Shown one piece after another: positions 34,206 to 45,200 of a stretch of 64,000 nt of DNA. Under the pieces are notes generated by a model. The model did no database searches, had not been told where the DNA came from, and worked only from the letters and a program-made list of their open reading frames with translations. The stretch comes from CAVXNB01 sp963763085. GTDB lineage: Bacteria; Actinomycetota; Acidimicrobiia; Acidimicrobiales; Bog-793. Both the position numbers and the translations under genes were made by a program. Location: NCBI GenBank assembly GCA_963763085.1, contig CAVXNB010000003.1:1-64000 (forward strand), read 5' to 3'. Each line of letters starts with the position of its first letter. The first letter of the stretch is position 1.

Positions 34206-36329
34206 TTTTATGAGGAATCAGAATAGCGTACAAGCAATCAATTTCAAGCAAATAGATTCCAACTAATTGATGATGGGCGATAGAATACAAGACTATTGGT
34301 GCTTAGATGATCCGAATATTCTTTATTAACTACGATGTTTCGACCTCAAATCAACCACTTCCGAAAATGAAAACTGGTCAGATTTGCTCTTAACTCTAAA
34401 CACAAGCCTACTAACGAAGTTTCTTTGTTTCATCAGTGAAACAAAGCGTTGGTTTTCAATGGAGTCTTAATTTTTTACACAGCATGTCACCTTAGGAACC
34501 GAGAACTTTTTAAAAATCATGCCTCCTTAAGACTTATGATCTCTTATGAATCATCGCATCCTTCTTAAGCCCAGGATAAATGTAAACCAACTTTATTCCT
34601 TGCAAGTCAGCATTGTAAGTGATCTTGTCAATATAATGAGTGTCGTGATATTATTTGGTATTCTTTTTGTCTGATTCTTGCCATAAATTCGTTTTTCTAT
34701 ATTAACCCATGCCAAGGATCAGTCATACTATGCCGAATATCTCTTCACCATATTCAATCTCTCTAACTTTTCCAAAACAGGCCATTAGTGTTGCCACCCA
34801 TATAAAATTGATTTTGATCCAACCTATTCTCCCAAATCCATCCAAAATACTCAGGGAACTTGATTAATTTTTAAACGCCGGAAAAATATTACTTCCAAGG
34901 TAATCCTAGCCAATAATGGCTAATGCTTAGGTCTGAAGATTGGTCCCAACATAGAATGACAAGCATAACCAGTAATCATTACTAGAGTGACGTCCATTTG
35001 TATCCCAAAAAAGAGAATATAAATCTCGGCTCGCTTATTAGGACTTGTCATGAGATTGTTCCATCGAATATCCCCATAACACAATAACATTTTATGCGGC
35101 ATCAAGTAACCTATTCAATATCAACCGACTTCCTGTCAAATCATTTCGCTGACAATCACGGAAAATTTTCATTCACCCATGGGTTGTGATTGCAAGAAAC
35201 GGATTATCGCCAGTAACTGGTTTTGGTCATTGCTGACAAGCTTTCGTTACTAACAAATCCACTATTCGTGCATCCACGTTAGGAATTTTTACAAGTCATC
35301 CTCTTTATCACCCTTAATACGCTCCACACATCATATGTCTTTCTTTCCACTATTTATCCATGTTTTCATCTTTCTTATTGCTCAATATTGATGAATTTCC
35401 TCCTAACTGATCATACTTTTTTTGTTAATATTCATTTCGGGTTTACCACTTGTCATCGAAACAAGCATTAAAGTTTACTTTTTTTTCTTATTTAATTCTC
35501 GATTGTCGGTTTTTCCATTAGAGCAACACCACTTTTCTCTTCACGAGGGACATCTTCGATCTATCGTTGGCCTGCCTTCACATCTGCGTCTGTTCTAGAA
35601 CCACCACCCGATGTGTCGAATAGTTGCAAACCATTCCAATTATCATCAATCACTGGGGATCGTCTATGGGTCCATCTAAGTCATTCCTTACATCCTTATC
35701 ATCATCTTTTTGATAAAGATGGTCACGAATAAAAGAAAATCGGCGAACTCAGCTTTTTTCAAAAACCATCACTCTTAGTGACAATATAGCAAAGCTCTCA
35801 TCCACCTCAACAATTATCCGCTACTTAATAAGTTGTTATCGGGGTTAACTCTTAAGCAAAAACCTCATCTAGTTGTTAATGCAGGTCATCTCATGCCGAT
35901 TAGCTTTCTTGATTGTCGATCAAGCCTGTTTACTTTTTCGAAATTCTGGGAATGAAGCATCAAGAAAGACTATTCAGAAACTATTATCGAAATCCGGTCC
36001 ATTTTTTCTTCAAGCTTCCAAATGTATCAATCTCTTCATCCTGTTGAGAAGTCATTCGAATACATCTAATAAGCTCCGCTTCATAATGAATTGATTTATT
36101 CGAATTAACAATTCCATCCATATCTATTGGCGGCAATGAGACGAATCCGATACAACCTAACCAAGCTATCTCCATCCGGATTTGGCAGCCAGCACAATTG
36201 GACACCAACATGCTGATCCTTCATTTGAATATTGCTATTTTACATCCGAGAAAGATTATTCCTATTCATTTGAAAAAGATATTTCCTCTCCATCATAGAC
36301 TACAAAGTCCATATCCTCTCCTTATGTCA
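34206..36329. other. gene-free stretch between the Crinkler genes
   Basis: Only short ORFs in all frames, none with recognisable motifs. Runs of ATCA/CCAT-rich pyrimidine-biased sequence are visible around 35300-35900. Confidence 0.4.
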
Positions 36330-37979
36330 TCACTGCCTTGGGCAATTTTCTGCCTCGTCGAAAATGTCCCGATTCGATTTGAGTACACGACATATATTTT
36401 TCCAGTCTTTCTTAAATGGAATACAAATCACATATTGACGTGGAAAATCCCTCTGCTGATCTTTACCATTTCGGGTCTTTCTGAGTTTCCGCTTCTTGTT
36501 TTTGTCAGGATTGAGGATTGTATCCAAACAGCACTGCACGGACGCTTGCCCTTGTTCCGCTTGCTTTTCGACAATTTGCCCTCCAGCTGTTTGTTCCTGG
36601 GTTGTTTCTCTGTATTCCAGCATATCCGTTGGTTTTTGCCTTGTAAACTTTTTGAAAATACGATCGGGAACAACAAAATAAAATTTATCCACCTTCAGCT
36701 CTTTAGTAATCCTTTTCATTTCGTCTTCGGGGATATCGTCATTCTTGGTCATTGTCATTCGAAAACATCCTGTATTTAATACAACTGAGCCAATGCAAGG
36801 ATGGTTCCAGGACCGAGCCATATAGTATACGTCGGGATCCGTACATTCAGAAGGATCATTAAATATTTTGACACTTCTTCGCGGAACATTCAATTCCAAT
36901 ACCGTTCCATCATCTAACGAGCGTCCAAGAAATTTTCCTCCAATAGATAATAGTCGGTGTGCAACATACTCGAATAAATTTGCCTGAAGACCAGAAAGAA
37001 TGAGTGAAGATTTCTTTGAAAAAAGTACTTGCTTTAGTCGCTTCCCTGGAAAAGCAGGAGTATGATCCCAATCAAAGCTCAATGCAAGAAAATTCTTCAA
37101 AACCAAACTTGTAACATATTTTGATGAAAACACTAGTGAGTAATCCGAATAAGTCGAATCCACTAGGTAATGTACTATAAAACGATTAATGTCATTGTTA
37201 TCGGATTCCGCTCCAAAAGCGACTTTGAAAAAGTTTTTCTTAGGTAGATGGGTTGCCATCCTCCTAATGAGTTCCAAGTCGATCGGCTTCTCAAAAACAT
37301 ACCGAGGATTTCCTCCAATAAGATAATATCGTTCTTCAATTACTTGCAAGCTTTTCGAAAACAAAGGTGCAGCCATCTTCAATTCTTCCAAAGACCAAAC
37401 TGGGAGATAATAAGGGTGTGCTGTAGCGGAGTATCTAAAATACATATCGTCCTGCGTAGTGCGAGATGACATTAGGATAGTTGTTGCTTTTACTTCGGCC
37501 GGACGATTCGAACTAAAATCCATGAGATACCAATTCGTCGGATCATCCAGAAGCTCATCAACTTCGCTATAGTCAGAGGTTGTCCAGCACCTATCATGTT
37601 GAAGTACATAAATATCTCTCCAGAGCATTGCTCGGCGAACGATCACAGTTTTGGCCGGTTCCATCTTGGCCAATCTCCACAAAATGTAGGACAAAAATAC
37701 AGTTCTTCCGGTTCCCGGAGTTCCCGAGATAGTGAAACGATGAACTTGGTCTTCAGGATCCTCGGGATTGAGGTCTTTACAAATGAGAGCAAACAAATCC
37801 TCGTACGCTTTTCGAACATAGATCCCCTCAATGCACCTCAGCGCTAGAAAGCCATAATTAAGAGGAAAGGTTAAAATGCCATTTTGTGGTGATATATGAC
37901 GCAACGAGTTCCAAAAGGAAGTTAGCTCGGCATCAGTGGCTGGTCGATCAATGGCTTGCTTTTTAAAGAAGAGGGACAT
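36330..37979 (-). CDS. Crinkler (CRN)/RHS-type NTPase-nuclease-like protein, second copy
   Basis: 549 residues. It aligns with the first copy from ELTSFWNSLR onward but lacks the ubiquitin-like header: it starts MSLFFKKQ about 13 residues before the homology. The Walker A motif is GTPGTGRT (86-93), so the catalytic Lys is Arg92. LIGGNPRYVFE and SSKYV are conserved between copies. Residues about 330-445 resemble the restriction-endonuclease-like domain of Crinklers (NLFEYVAHRLL, DPDVYYMARSWN, FYFVVPDRIFKKF). The usual IDS and FQ motifs read IGS (Gly397) and FR (Arg407), each one base change away. A basic stretch near 497-517 (NPDKNKKRKLRKTRNGKDQQ) looks like a nuclear localisation signal. Family assignment is firm; activity is doubtful. 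Confidence 0.75.
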   Translation of the reverse strand: MSLFFKKQAIDRPATDAELTSFWNSLRHISPQNGILTFPLNYGFLALRCIEGIYVRKAYEDLFALICKDLNPEDPEDQVHRFTISGTPGTGRTVFLSYILWRLAKMEPAKTVIVRRAMLWRDIYVLQHDRCWTTSDYSEVDELLDDPTNWYLMDFSSNRPAEVKATTILMSSRTTQDDMYFRYSATAHPYYLPVWSLEELKMAAPLFSKSLQVIEERYYLIGGNPRYVFEKPIDLELIRRMATHLPKKNFFKVAFGAESDNNDINRFIVHYLVDSTYSDYSLVFSSKYVTSLVLKNFLALSFDWDHTPAFPGKRLKQVLFSKKSSLILSGLQANLFEYVAHRLLSIGGKFLGRSLDDGTVLELNVPRRSVKIFNDPSECTDPDVYYMARSWNHPCIGSVVLNTGCFRMTMTKNDDIPEDEMKRITKELKVDKFYFVVPDRIFKKFTRQKPTDMLEYRETTQEQTAGGQIVEKQAEQGQASVQCCLDTILNPDKNKKRKLRKTRNGKDQQRDFPRQYVICIPFKKDWKNICRVLKSNRDIFDEAENCPRQ

Positions 37980-39352
37980 TACGAGCTAATATTGATACTT
38001 GTCCATAATTGGGAAGTTTGGCCGAAATTTCCAAGGGAAATCGAAATTCAAAACGTCAATTGGTTAAACAATCGTAGCAAAAGAGAAAAGTCAATCTAGA
38101 TTGGATGGGCGAAAGAATGCATTCCTGCAAACAATATAATTTGAAGAGAACAGTTGATCTCCTAAAGTGATGCAAGCACAAACCTCCCCGCGAAGATTTT
38201 CCAATGCTACTCGATAATGGTTTTGGGAAAGTTGGTTTCAGGAGGTCTTGATCGAGTCCTTCTCAACCGATATAAACAATCAAGAATTCCCCTATCATTC
38301 ATGTCTCATAAACCATACTTGCCCCTTAATGACTTTCCGACAATCATCATCCTTACCTCATCTTTGTTATAACTGCAATTGCACCCAATACGAGTTAGTC
38401 TTAACAAACATATTGTCATGCCGCTCAGTGAATAACTCAACCTTAATGAGCCATTATTACGATCCACATTGAAAAGAAACTGAGCTCAGGGGCTTGCATT
38501 GAGTATATTGAATTTGAGTGGGATCAATTAACCTTTAAACGACAGCACAGGTCAGCACAGAGTGAATAATGTCAAATCCATAATGTCGATCAATCAGCCA
38601 ACTATTCAAGCTTCGTTGCTACTCGTCAATAAATCAAGTCAGGCACAAAGTCGAATCCAATGGCTCAGTTTGCTTCAATGCGTATCCTGAAAGAAACCAG
38701 TTCACGGCTTTCTTCCTATATTCTTAATAGCAATTGATCCTTACTAATGCCATCCTTTTTCTAATGACTATCTATTTATCATCGATACACTTTATGTTTT
38801 ATGTCGAAGATCCTTTAGGATAACGCTGAACTCCATCATCCAATGGGGGCAAAAGCGACATCATAATGGATGCTTATGCATGTAAGTCGTTTCTTGACGC
38901 CCTACGGCGTTTCAAAATTGATTACCTTACAAAACTTGCCTTGAAGCAGTTGATCAAAACCCATTATTTGCCATGGCGGCGAATGTTCCCACTTCTTCCA
39001 CATAATCACATTTCGGTCCCAGAATAGCACCTATCTATGCTCTCATAGCGACCATAGCTCATATTGTTATCATGATCATCATCACATTGTCATTGCAATG
39101 ATTATTTCTGCTTCATGACTATACTAAAATAGGAGAAACATTTCATAGTCATCCGATTGTCTTGCTTCATTTATGATTCGTTAGAACTAATAGAAATTGG
39201 AATCACTTTTTGATTCTAATTTTGACATCCGTTTCTCTAAGAAAAGAAGCAAAGTTTCTTTTTTTAGATCTCCCGAGATCATACACCCTACCTCCCGTTT
39301 TCTATCGTGACCTACCAAAATTCTCCGACATCTTTTCCCTTGACTCAATCCC
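37980..39352. other. gene-free stretch
   Basis: No ORF with recognisable features. Just upstream of 37979 the minus strand contains a short TSQLWTS-like reading that could be a relic of the lost Crinkler header (compare MSQKLWV in the first copy). Confidence 0.35.
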
Positions 39353-39360
39353 TATTTAAA
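39353..39360 (+). promoter_or_regulatory. TATA box of the five-repeat gene
   Basis: TATTTAAA, 122 bp before the chosen ATG at 39482. Its position rules against the GTG and ATG codons at 39368 and 39383 as starts, since they would lie upstream of or at the expected transcription start. Confidence 0.4.
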
Positions 39361-39481
39361 ACAACGAGTGAATTCTCAACAAATGTTCATACATCAACTA
39401 CTTCTTCCGCTACTTACATATTCGCCTTCAGCTTTTCCAATTCTCAATTTCATCCTACCTACAACAACTAGCCGAGTTGCA

Positions 39482-42037
39482 ATGAAGAGATCAACCTCCC
39501 AAGAGGGGCTCTCTACTACTGGTTTCCCTTCGACGTCGACAAGTTTTTCTACCTCATCGGCTCCTTTTTCGCTTAAAGAATCGACTTCGACTCTATCTTC
39601 ATCAGAATTCTCAATTTCTGGGCAACAAAATTCCATCCAACCTGCACATTTTCGGAGTGTAACTGAATTAAAGGAAGCTTTGTCCCAGGCTCGTGAATAC
39701 TCGGATGAAATTTATCTTGAGGGAATATGCCTTGATGACGAGTTAATTCAAACTCTTGTTAAACTAAACCAGAAAAAATTATTTCTTCAAAACTGCAATT
39801 TTGCTCCAAATAATTCTATTGGTTTTGACCATGCCTTGAAACTTCTAAATCATGGAGATTCCCCGAAACCTTGTTTTAGATTTGCAGTTCAATTCAATGA
39901 ATCTACAACTCAATGGACCATATGCGATAAATCTCCTGGCCTAGAATTCAACAAAAATGAGCACATCACCTCATTGCTCTTCATATTGTCCAGTGATATT
40001 CCCAAACAGCCATCTCTGAGTGATGTTTCCTCCCTGATTTTTCTTCCGCCTAACTCGGATATTAGCAAGCCACTGTCTTCTCAATCCAAAAAGAATTTGA
40101 GGTCCATTATGGATCATTTATCTCCAAAACTGAAGCATCTTTCATTTATGTACGTAAATTTTGACGGCCCCATTGAAGATTTTATTTCTATTTCACAGTC
40201 AAAATTGGATCTAATTTATATCTGGAATTGTGACTTCGAAACGAGCGATCCCCTTTGGATCTCTTTAGTTCGATCCGCGAAACTAATTGGTCCGACATAT
40301 ACAGGAAAGATCCAGAGCTCCCAATTTGCCATTCCAATGAATGGACATACGATTCAAATTGTTCTTAATTTTGGTCCATCCCTCCTTTTACCCAATTCGC
40401 CTAGTCTTATTCAGGGGTTGATTCTTTCCTTGGGACAAGGGCTTCCTAGTGACCTATCATTGGATGATACTTCCCTTTTAACATTTCTTCCATCAAAAGT
40501 AGACCTCCTACTAGAACTATCAAAAGAAGTATTATCTTCTCAATCCAAGGAGAATCTGAAATCTGTGATGAGCCGCCGACATCCAAAATTGAAGCGTCTT
40601 CTACTAACTTGCATGAACTTTGGTGGCGGCATTGAAGACTGTATTCCAATTCTACAACTGAAATTAGATCTGATTTATATTCAGAACTGCGCTTTTGAAG
40701 CAAAGAACTACATTTGGTCTCTTTTAGCCAACTCTGTGAAGCTTGCTGGGTCGACTCACAAAGGAGAAGCCCATGACTTTCACTTTGCCATCTCAATTGA
40801 CGGACATACCACTCAGATTCTTTTTAATAATGAGGCATCCTTTGTGATGCCCAATTCTCCCGACCTAAATCATGGATTAATTCTTTTCTTGGGACAAAAT
40901 GTCCCTAGTGATCTACCATTGAATGATATTTCTTTTATAGCACTTCTTCCATCAAAAATGGATCACCTACTAAAACGATCAAGAGAAGTATTATCTTCTC
41001 AATCCAAGGAAAATCTGAAATCCGTGATGAGCTGCCGATATCCAAAATTGAGGCGTCTTTTACTAGAATGTATGCATTTTGATGATCATATTGAAGATTA
41101 TATTCCATTTTCACAACTGAAATTGGACTTCATTTATCTCCGTAATTGCATGTATGTAACAGGAAACCCCATTTGGTCCCTTTTAACTAAGTCTGTGAGG
41201 CTTGTTGGATCGATCCACAAAAGAAAGGTGCAAGGCATTCAATTTTCCATTCCACTTGACGATCATGTCACCCAAATTGTTTTTAACAAGAGTCCGTCTT
41301 TTCCGATGCCCAATTCGTCTGATGTGCTCCACGGATTGGTTCTTTCTCCAGGACAAAGCCCTCCCGAAGATTTAGTATTCGATAACGTTTCTTTTCTGGC
41401 GTTTTCTTCATCAAAAACGAACCCTATAGAAGTACTATCTCTTCAAGACAAGCAAAATCTAAAATCCGTGATGAATTGCCCATGTCCAAGACTGAAGTAT
41501 ATTTTACTAAAGAACATAGATTTTGGTGGTGATATTGAAGAGCTTCTTTCCATTTCACGAGTGAGACTGAATCTGATCTATCTATCGTTTTGTAATTTCA
41601 AATCGAACGATCCCATTTGGACCCTTATGACTGAGTCGATGGAACAGGTCAAATCGATGCAAACAGAAAAGCCCAGGGATTTTTTGTTTGCCATTCCGAA
41701 TAACGAACATACCACCCATATCATCATTAGTCAGAATCAACACTTTTTGATGCCCAATTCGTCTTATTTGACTCAGGGCCTAATTTTGCATCTAGGACAG
41801 AGTATTCCCGATGATTTATTATTAGATGGCATCTCTTTCCTGATCCTTCTTCCGCCAGAGATGGATCCCAACAAGTCGTCATCTTCTCAGTCCAAGCCAA
41901 ATCTAGACTCTATCATGAGTCGTCAATGGCCAAAAGAGTTGAAGTGCTTGTATTTAAAGGACATATCTATCGACAAAGTGGAAGGAATGCTCGGTTTTAT
42001 TCAGCAATTCAGCAAACTGGAGGTACATAATCTTTAG
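39482..42037 (+). CDS. LRR-like protein with five ~153-residue internal repeats
   Basis: 851 residues from the ATG at 39482 (MKRSTSQEGL), chosen from the TATA box at 39353. Residues 1-50 are Ser/Thr-rich. About 50-160 is a unique LRR-like part (VTELKEALSQAREYSDEIYL, KLFLQNCNF). Five repeats then start near residues 164, 313, 466, 619 and 769. Each has an LGQxxPSDL segment, an SSQSKENLKSVMSxxxPKLK segment, an IEDxIPxxQLKLDLIYIxNC segment and an MPNSxxLxHGL segment; the fifth is shortened. The reading ends SKLEVHNL-stop, with CAATAAAGG about 75 bp later. Alternatively a donor at 42023 and acceptor at 42128 would add 37 residues ending at 42239. It resembles an F-box-less LRR protein, but no family is recognised. 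Confidence 0.65.
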   Translation: MKRSTSQEGLSTTGFPSTSTSFSTSSAPFSLKESTSTLSSSEFSISGQQNSIQPAHFRSVTELKEALSQAREYSDEIYLEGICLDDELIQTLVKLNQKKLFLQNCNFAPNNSIGFDHALKLLNHGDSPKPCFRFAVQFNESTTQWTICDKSPGLEFNKNEHITSLLFILSSDIPKQPSLSDVSSLIFLPPNSDISKPLSSQSKKNLRSIMDHLSPKLKHLSFMYVNFDGPIEDFISISQSKLDLIYIWNCDFETSDPLWISLVRSAKLIGPTYTGKIQSSQFAIPMNGHTIQIVLNFGPSLLLPNSPSLIQGLILSLGQGLPSDLSLDDTSLLTFLPSKVDLLLELSKEVLSSQSKENLKSVMSRRHPKLKRLLLTCMNFGGGIEDCIPILQLKLDLIYIQNCAFEAKNYIWSLLANSVKLAGSTHKGEAHDFHFAISIDGHTTQILFNNEASFVMPNSPDLNHGLILFLGQNVPSDLPLNDISFIALLPSKMDHLLKRSREVLSSQSKENLKSVMSCRYPKLRRLLLECMHFDDHIEDYIPFSQLKLDFIYLRNCMYVTGNPIWSLLTKSVRLVGSIHKRKVQGIQFSIPLDDHVTQIVFNKSPSFPMPNSSDVLHGLVLSPGQSPPEDLVFDNVSFLAFSSSKTNPIEVLSLQDKQNLKSVMNCPCPRLKYILLKNIDFGGDIEELLSISRVRLNLIYLSFCNFKSNDPIWTLMTESMEQVKSMQTEKPRDFLFAIPNNEHTTHIIISQNQHFLMPNSSYLTQGLILHLGQSIPDDLLLDGISFLILLPPEMDPNKSSSSQSKPNLDSIMSRQWPKELKCLYLKDISIDKVEGMLGFIQQFSKLEVHNL

Positions 42038-42114
42038 GATTTTAATTATTTAAGAGCCAATGACCGCATTCTAATGGCTTTATTTTGAATCATAAGACTC
42101 AACTCATCTTTACC

Positions 42115-42120
42115 AATAAA
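42115..42120 (+). terminator. AATAAA poly(A) signal
   Basis: CAATAAAGG about 75 bp after the stop at 42037. If the intron 42023-42128 is spliced, this signal lies inside it and would act as an alternative end. Confidence 0.4.
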
Positions 42121-42239
42121 GGTCTAAGAAGTTTGAATTTTTTGCTCTAAACGGCTTGCTTCCACTCCCCATGAATGCTCATCATGATTTATCTCCTTCA
42201 TATATCCAATTTACCGCTTCTTATGAAGATGAGTTTTAG

Positions 42240-45200
42240 TGATACTCCCTTGGACTTCTCAAAATTTTATACATTTAGTTATACTGATGAAATTGCTCGA
42301 ATACGAGGAAGTTTTCTCTGGGTAATGTCTCATGACATTTTGTGTCAATTTCAAAATAGCTCAGATCTTTGTAGTAATTCTTTTATCACTCTTTGCGAAA
42401 CCTACCTTGATGGGCGAAACTTAGCCCTAATCACTTAGTTGAAACTCATCCTCTAAAACATTTTGATTTGCCTTCCGGAGATTCAGTCGTTGTCGCTAAT
42501 CTTCTTCATTCGGTTTGCATTAGTAATTCACATTGATAGTACATTTTGTGTTGCTTTCATTCGAGTTTTATGGTGTATCTTATCACTCGGTTTCTTGATC
42601 ATCCCTTTTTGTTCATAAACCCTGATTACTAGTCATTTGAGAGGTGATGAACGATTGAAGATGAATTACAAAGTCTAAATGTGAAATCTTATCGAGCAAC
42701 TTAATACATTCTTTCGAATCCATTGAGGAGAAATGGCCTATCCGCAAATGTTTCTTTCTTGAGGGTAACGAGGATACCACCTAGTACTCCTACGGACCAA
42801 CCTTTCAAGTGCGATATTCAACTATCAATACTAGCTTTCGTATAACCATCTACCCCTTTCCAATAGTTTTGTGACCTGTGTCCAACGCATCATGCCATAT
42901 CTATTCAAATTACATATACTTACTGCTCAAATGCTTTTTTTGTCCTATCTATGGATATCCAGGGCTCCTTGATTATTCTTAGTCTTCCCCTCTTGAGCTT
43001 CTCTTGGCCGAAGCAATTCCCTTCCGTAGTTGGTTTACTTTCAACAAGCCCCCAATTTTGTAATTAGCCTTTCAAAAAACGTAATATACATTTTACGCCA
43101 ATAGTATCAGGGCGTCATGCTTACAAATCGTCACCTCATTGAAAGATTCTCGTGACATTCCATGACGACCCCAACAGCCGCATGCAAGTGGTGGGACTCT
43201 ATCTTGGTAATGTTATTTATGACTGGAAATTCAACTCGCAGCTAGACTGGGAGAATATGAAGTCTCTTTCTTTATTCAATAATAAAAGGCGTCCATGATG
43301 TATTCGTTCAATTTGAAATTGTTGATGCTTATCAACATAGATGTCTTTGAGCGATACGACATTTTTCTATTGAACATGGACACTCTTTTATTGGGCATTC
43401 AGTTGACCGTGGAGCGCTTTGGATATGAACCATGACATCCTCGTCAAGATATCTTGATACAATCTATATTGCTTTGGAAGAGAACCGTCTTCCCAGGAAT
43501 AAAAAAGGCAACAAGAGATCTTCCTATTGAGAATCCTCATAACATGTTGTTAGATTCATGGCAGAACCATACTTTTAGGAGAATAGTGGACCCAGAAGAT
43601 GTAATGGCAAATTCCTGCTATTAAATTGAGCCTGTAGTGACCCTACATCAGCCTACCATCCTGGCCTATATCATGAGCCCTCTATGGTCATGGCCCTTTA
43701 TTCACAAGAGGTCAAAAATATAAGGAATGACTAGCCATCCGTCCTTCGTTCGGATTTCATTGGACAGTCTTGCTTCGTCTAGCGAAACGGAACATCTAAA
43801 TCATGGACCACAATTAAGATAAGTGCCAAAATGTAAATACATGGACTTGGTCTATTATATTAAAAGCCATCCAAATATTTAAAGAATCCGTCAACTTCTA
43901 AAAACCACTTCTCTATAAGACTTATTCCCATGTTCTAATGGAAAGCCGGTATTCGTTAGCCCGCGATGATATTGACCGGCATAACGTCTAATACCTAACA
44001 TGGGATATTGATCATCGATGATTATTGTATTGTAGATGTTTAGGCATTAATGATCTCTGTCTCAACAAATGCTAATTTTGGATTCTTTTTCGGCTTGAAT
44101 ACGAATTTTCATATACTAGCATTCTTCCCACTATTCGTAGGTTCCTTTCCAAATCCATTAATGTTGGCCATCATCCTTAGGATCCATTATTTGCCTTTTT
44201 ACTACCTCAATAAGATAAGTTGAGGTAATTGTGAAGTACGAGTCGCGTGAATACTCACTCTGATATCTTGCCAATCTCCGAGCATGATACATAAGGCCAG
44301 AATTGAGCAGAATTACCGCGCTGTACGAACCCAATCGCCCACATTTATTCGAAGAGTTTTAGTGGAAACATCATTGTTTATTGATACATATCGTATAAGC
44401 CGCGGCATAAATAAACTAAATTCAGAATATAATTCAAGATTTCCGTCTAAGAGATGAGAATACTAGTAAAAATCTGGTCACTAAATCACGTAATGATAAT
44501 ATCTCCCTTGCTACCTACAATTTTATATTGGAAAAGCCTCCTCAACCAAAGGGAATGACATTGTCCTCAAGAACATTGGAGAGTGCACACGATAGGGATA
44601 AAAAAGAAGAATGGAGCCTAGGAAATAGGCTACTAGAACGATACGAAAATTGGGGCTCTTGTACCTCTACATTTCTTCCAAGCAATCAGTCCAAGAATCC
44701 ATAGTCCACAACTGTATAAGAGTCGATGGATCTTCAAATGGCTCGCCATATAGAAAAAACGAAGCAAAAAGAGGACAATCCTTGTCAACTGGGAACTCAC
44801 AGAATACTAGTACATACATTATATGGAGCAACTAGGTCAAATTTCCTAAAAATTATCAAATATGGGTCAAAATGGGTCTTGTCATTCGGCATGCCCATCA
44901 TGGCTGAGATGGTGGTTCACGCCTTATGGAACTAGGACAATTTTGTTGCATAAGTCAAGTTTCCTATCTAGACTAACGATAGACACACCTCAAGAAGCTT
45001 ACATCTTGTTGAGCTCGTCGTAATCATGAAGATTCAGAGGGGCATCAAAGTTTTTTAGATGAGAAATGAAGAGAAGACTCTTTCAACCAGGATGGGAAAC
45101 ATGCAAAATGGCGGAGGTCGGAACTCTTAACTCCAGATGGAGCCTCTCGCAGTTTGGAAGGGAACGGCCAAATTCTTGGAAACTGAGCGACGAAGAAGAT

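Noticed and set aside
36198..36779. 193-codon plus-strand ORF
   Set aside because: Antisense to the conserved C-terminal part of the second Crinkler gene, with no motif of its own.
39368..39481. N-terminal extension of the five-repeat protein with a hydrophobic, signal-like stretch
   Set aside because: The ORF begins at GTG, and the TATA box at 39353 puts the likely transcription start downstream of 39368 and near 39383, leaving the ATG at 39482 as the first usable start.
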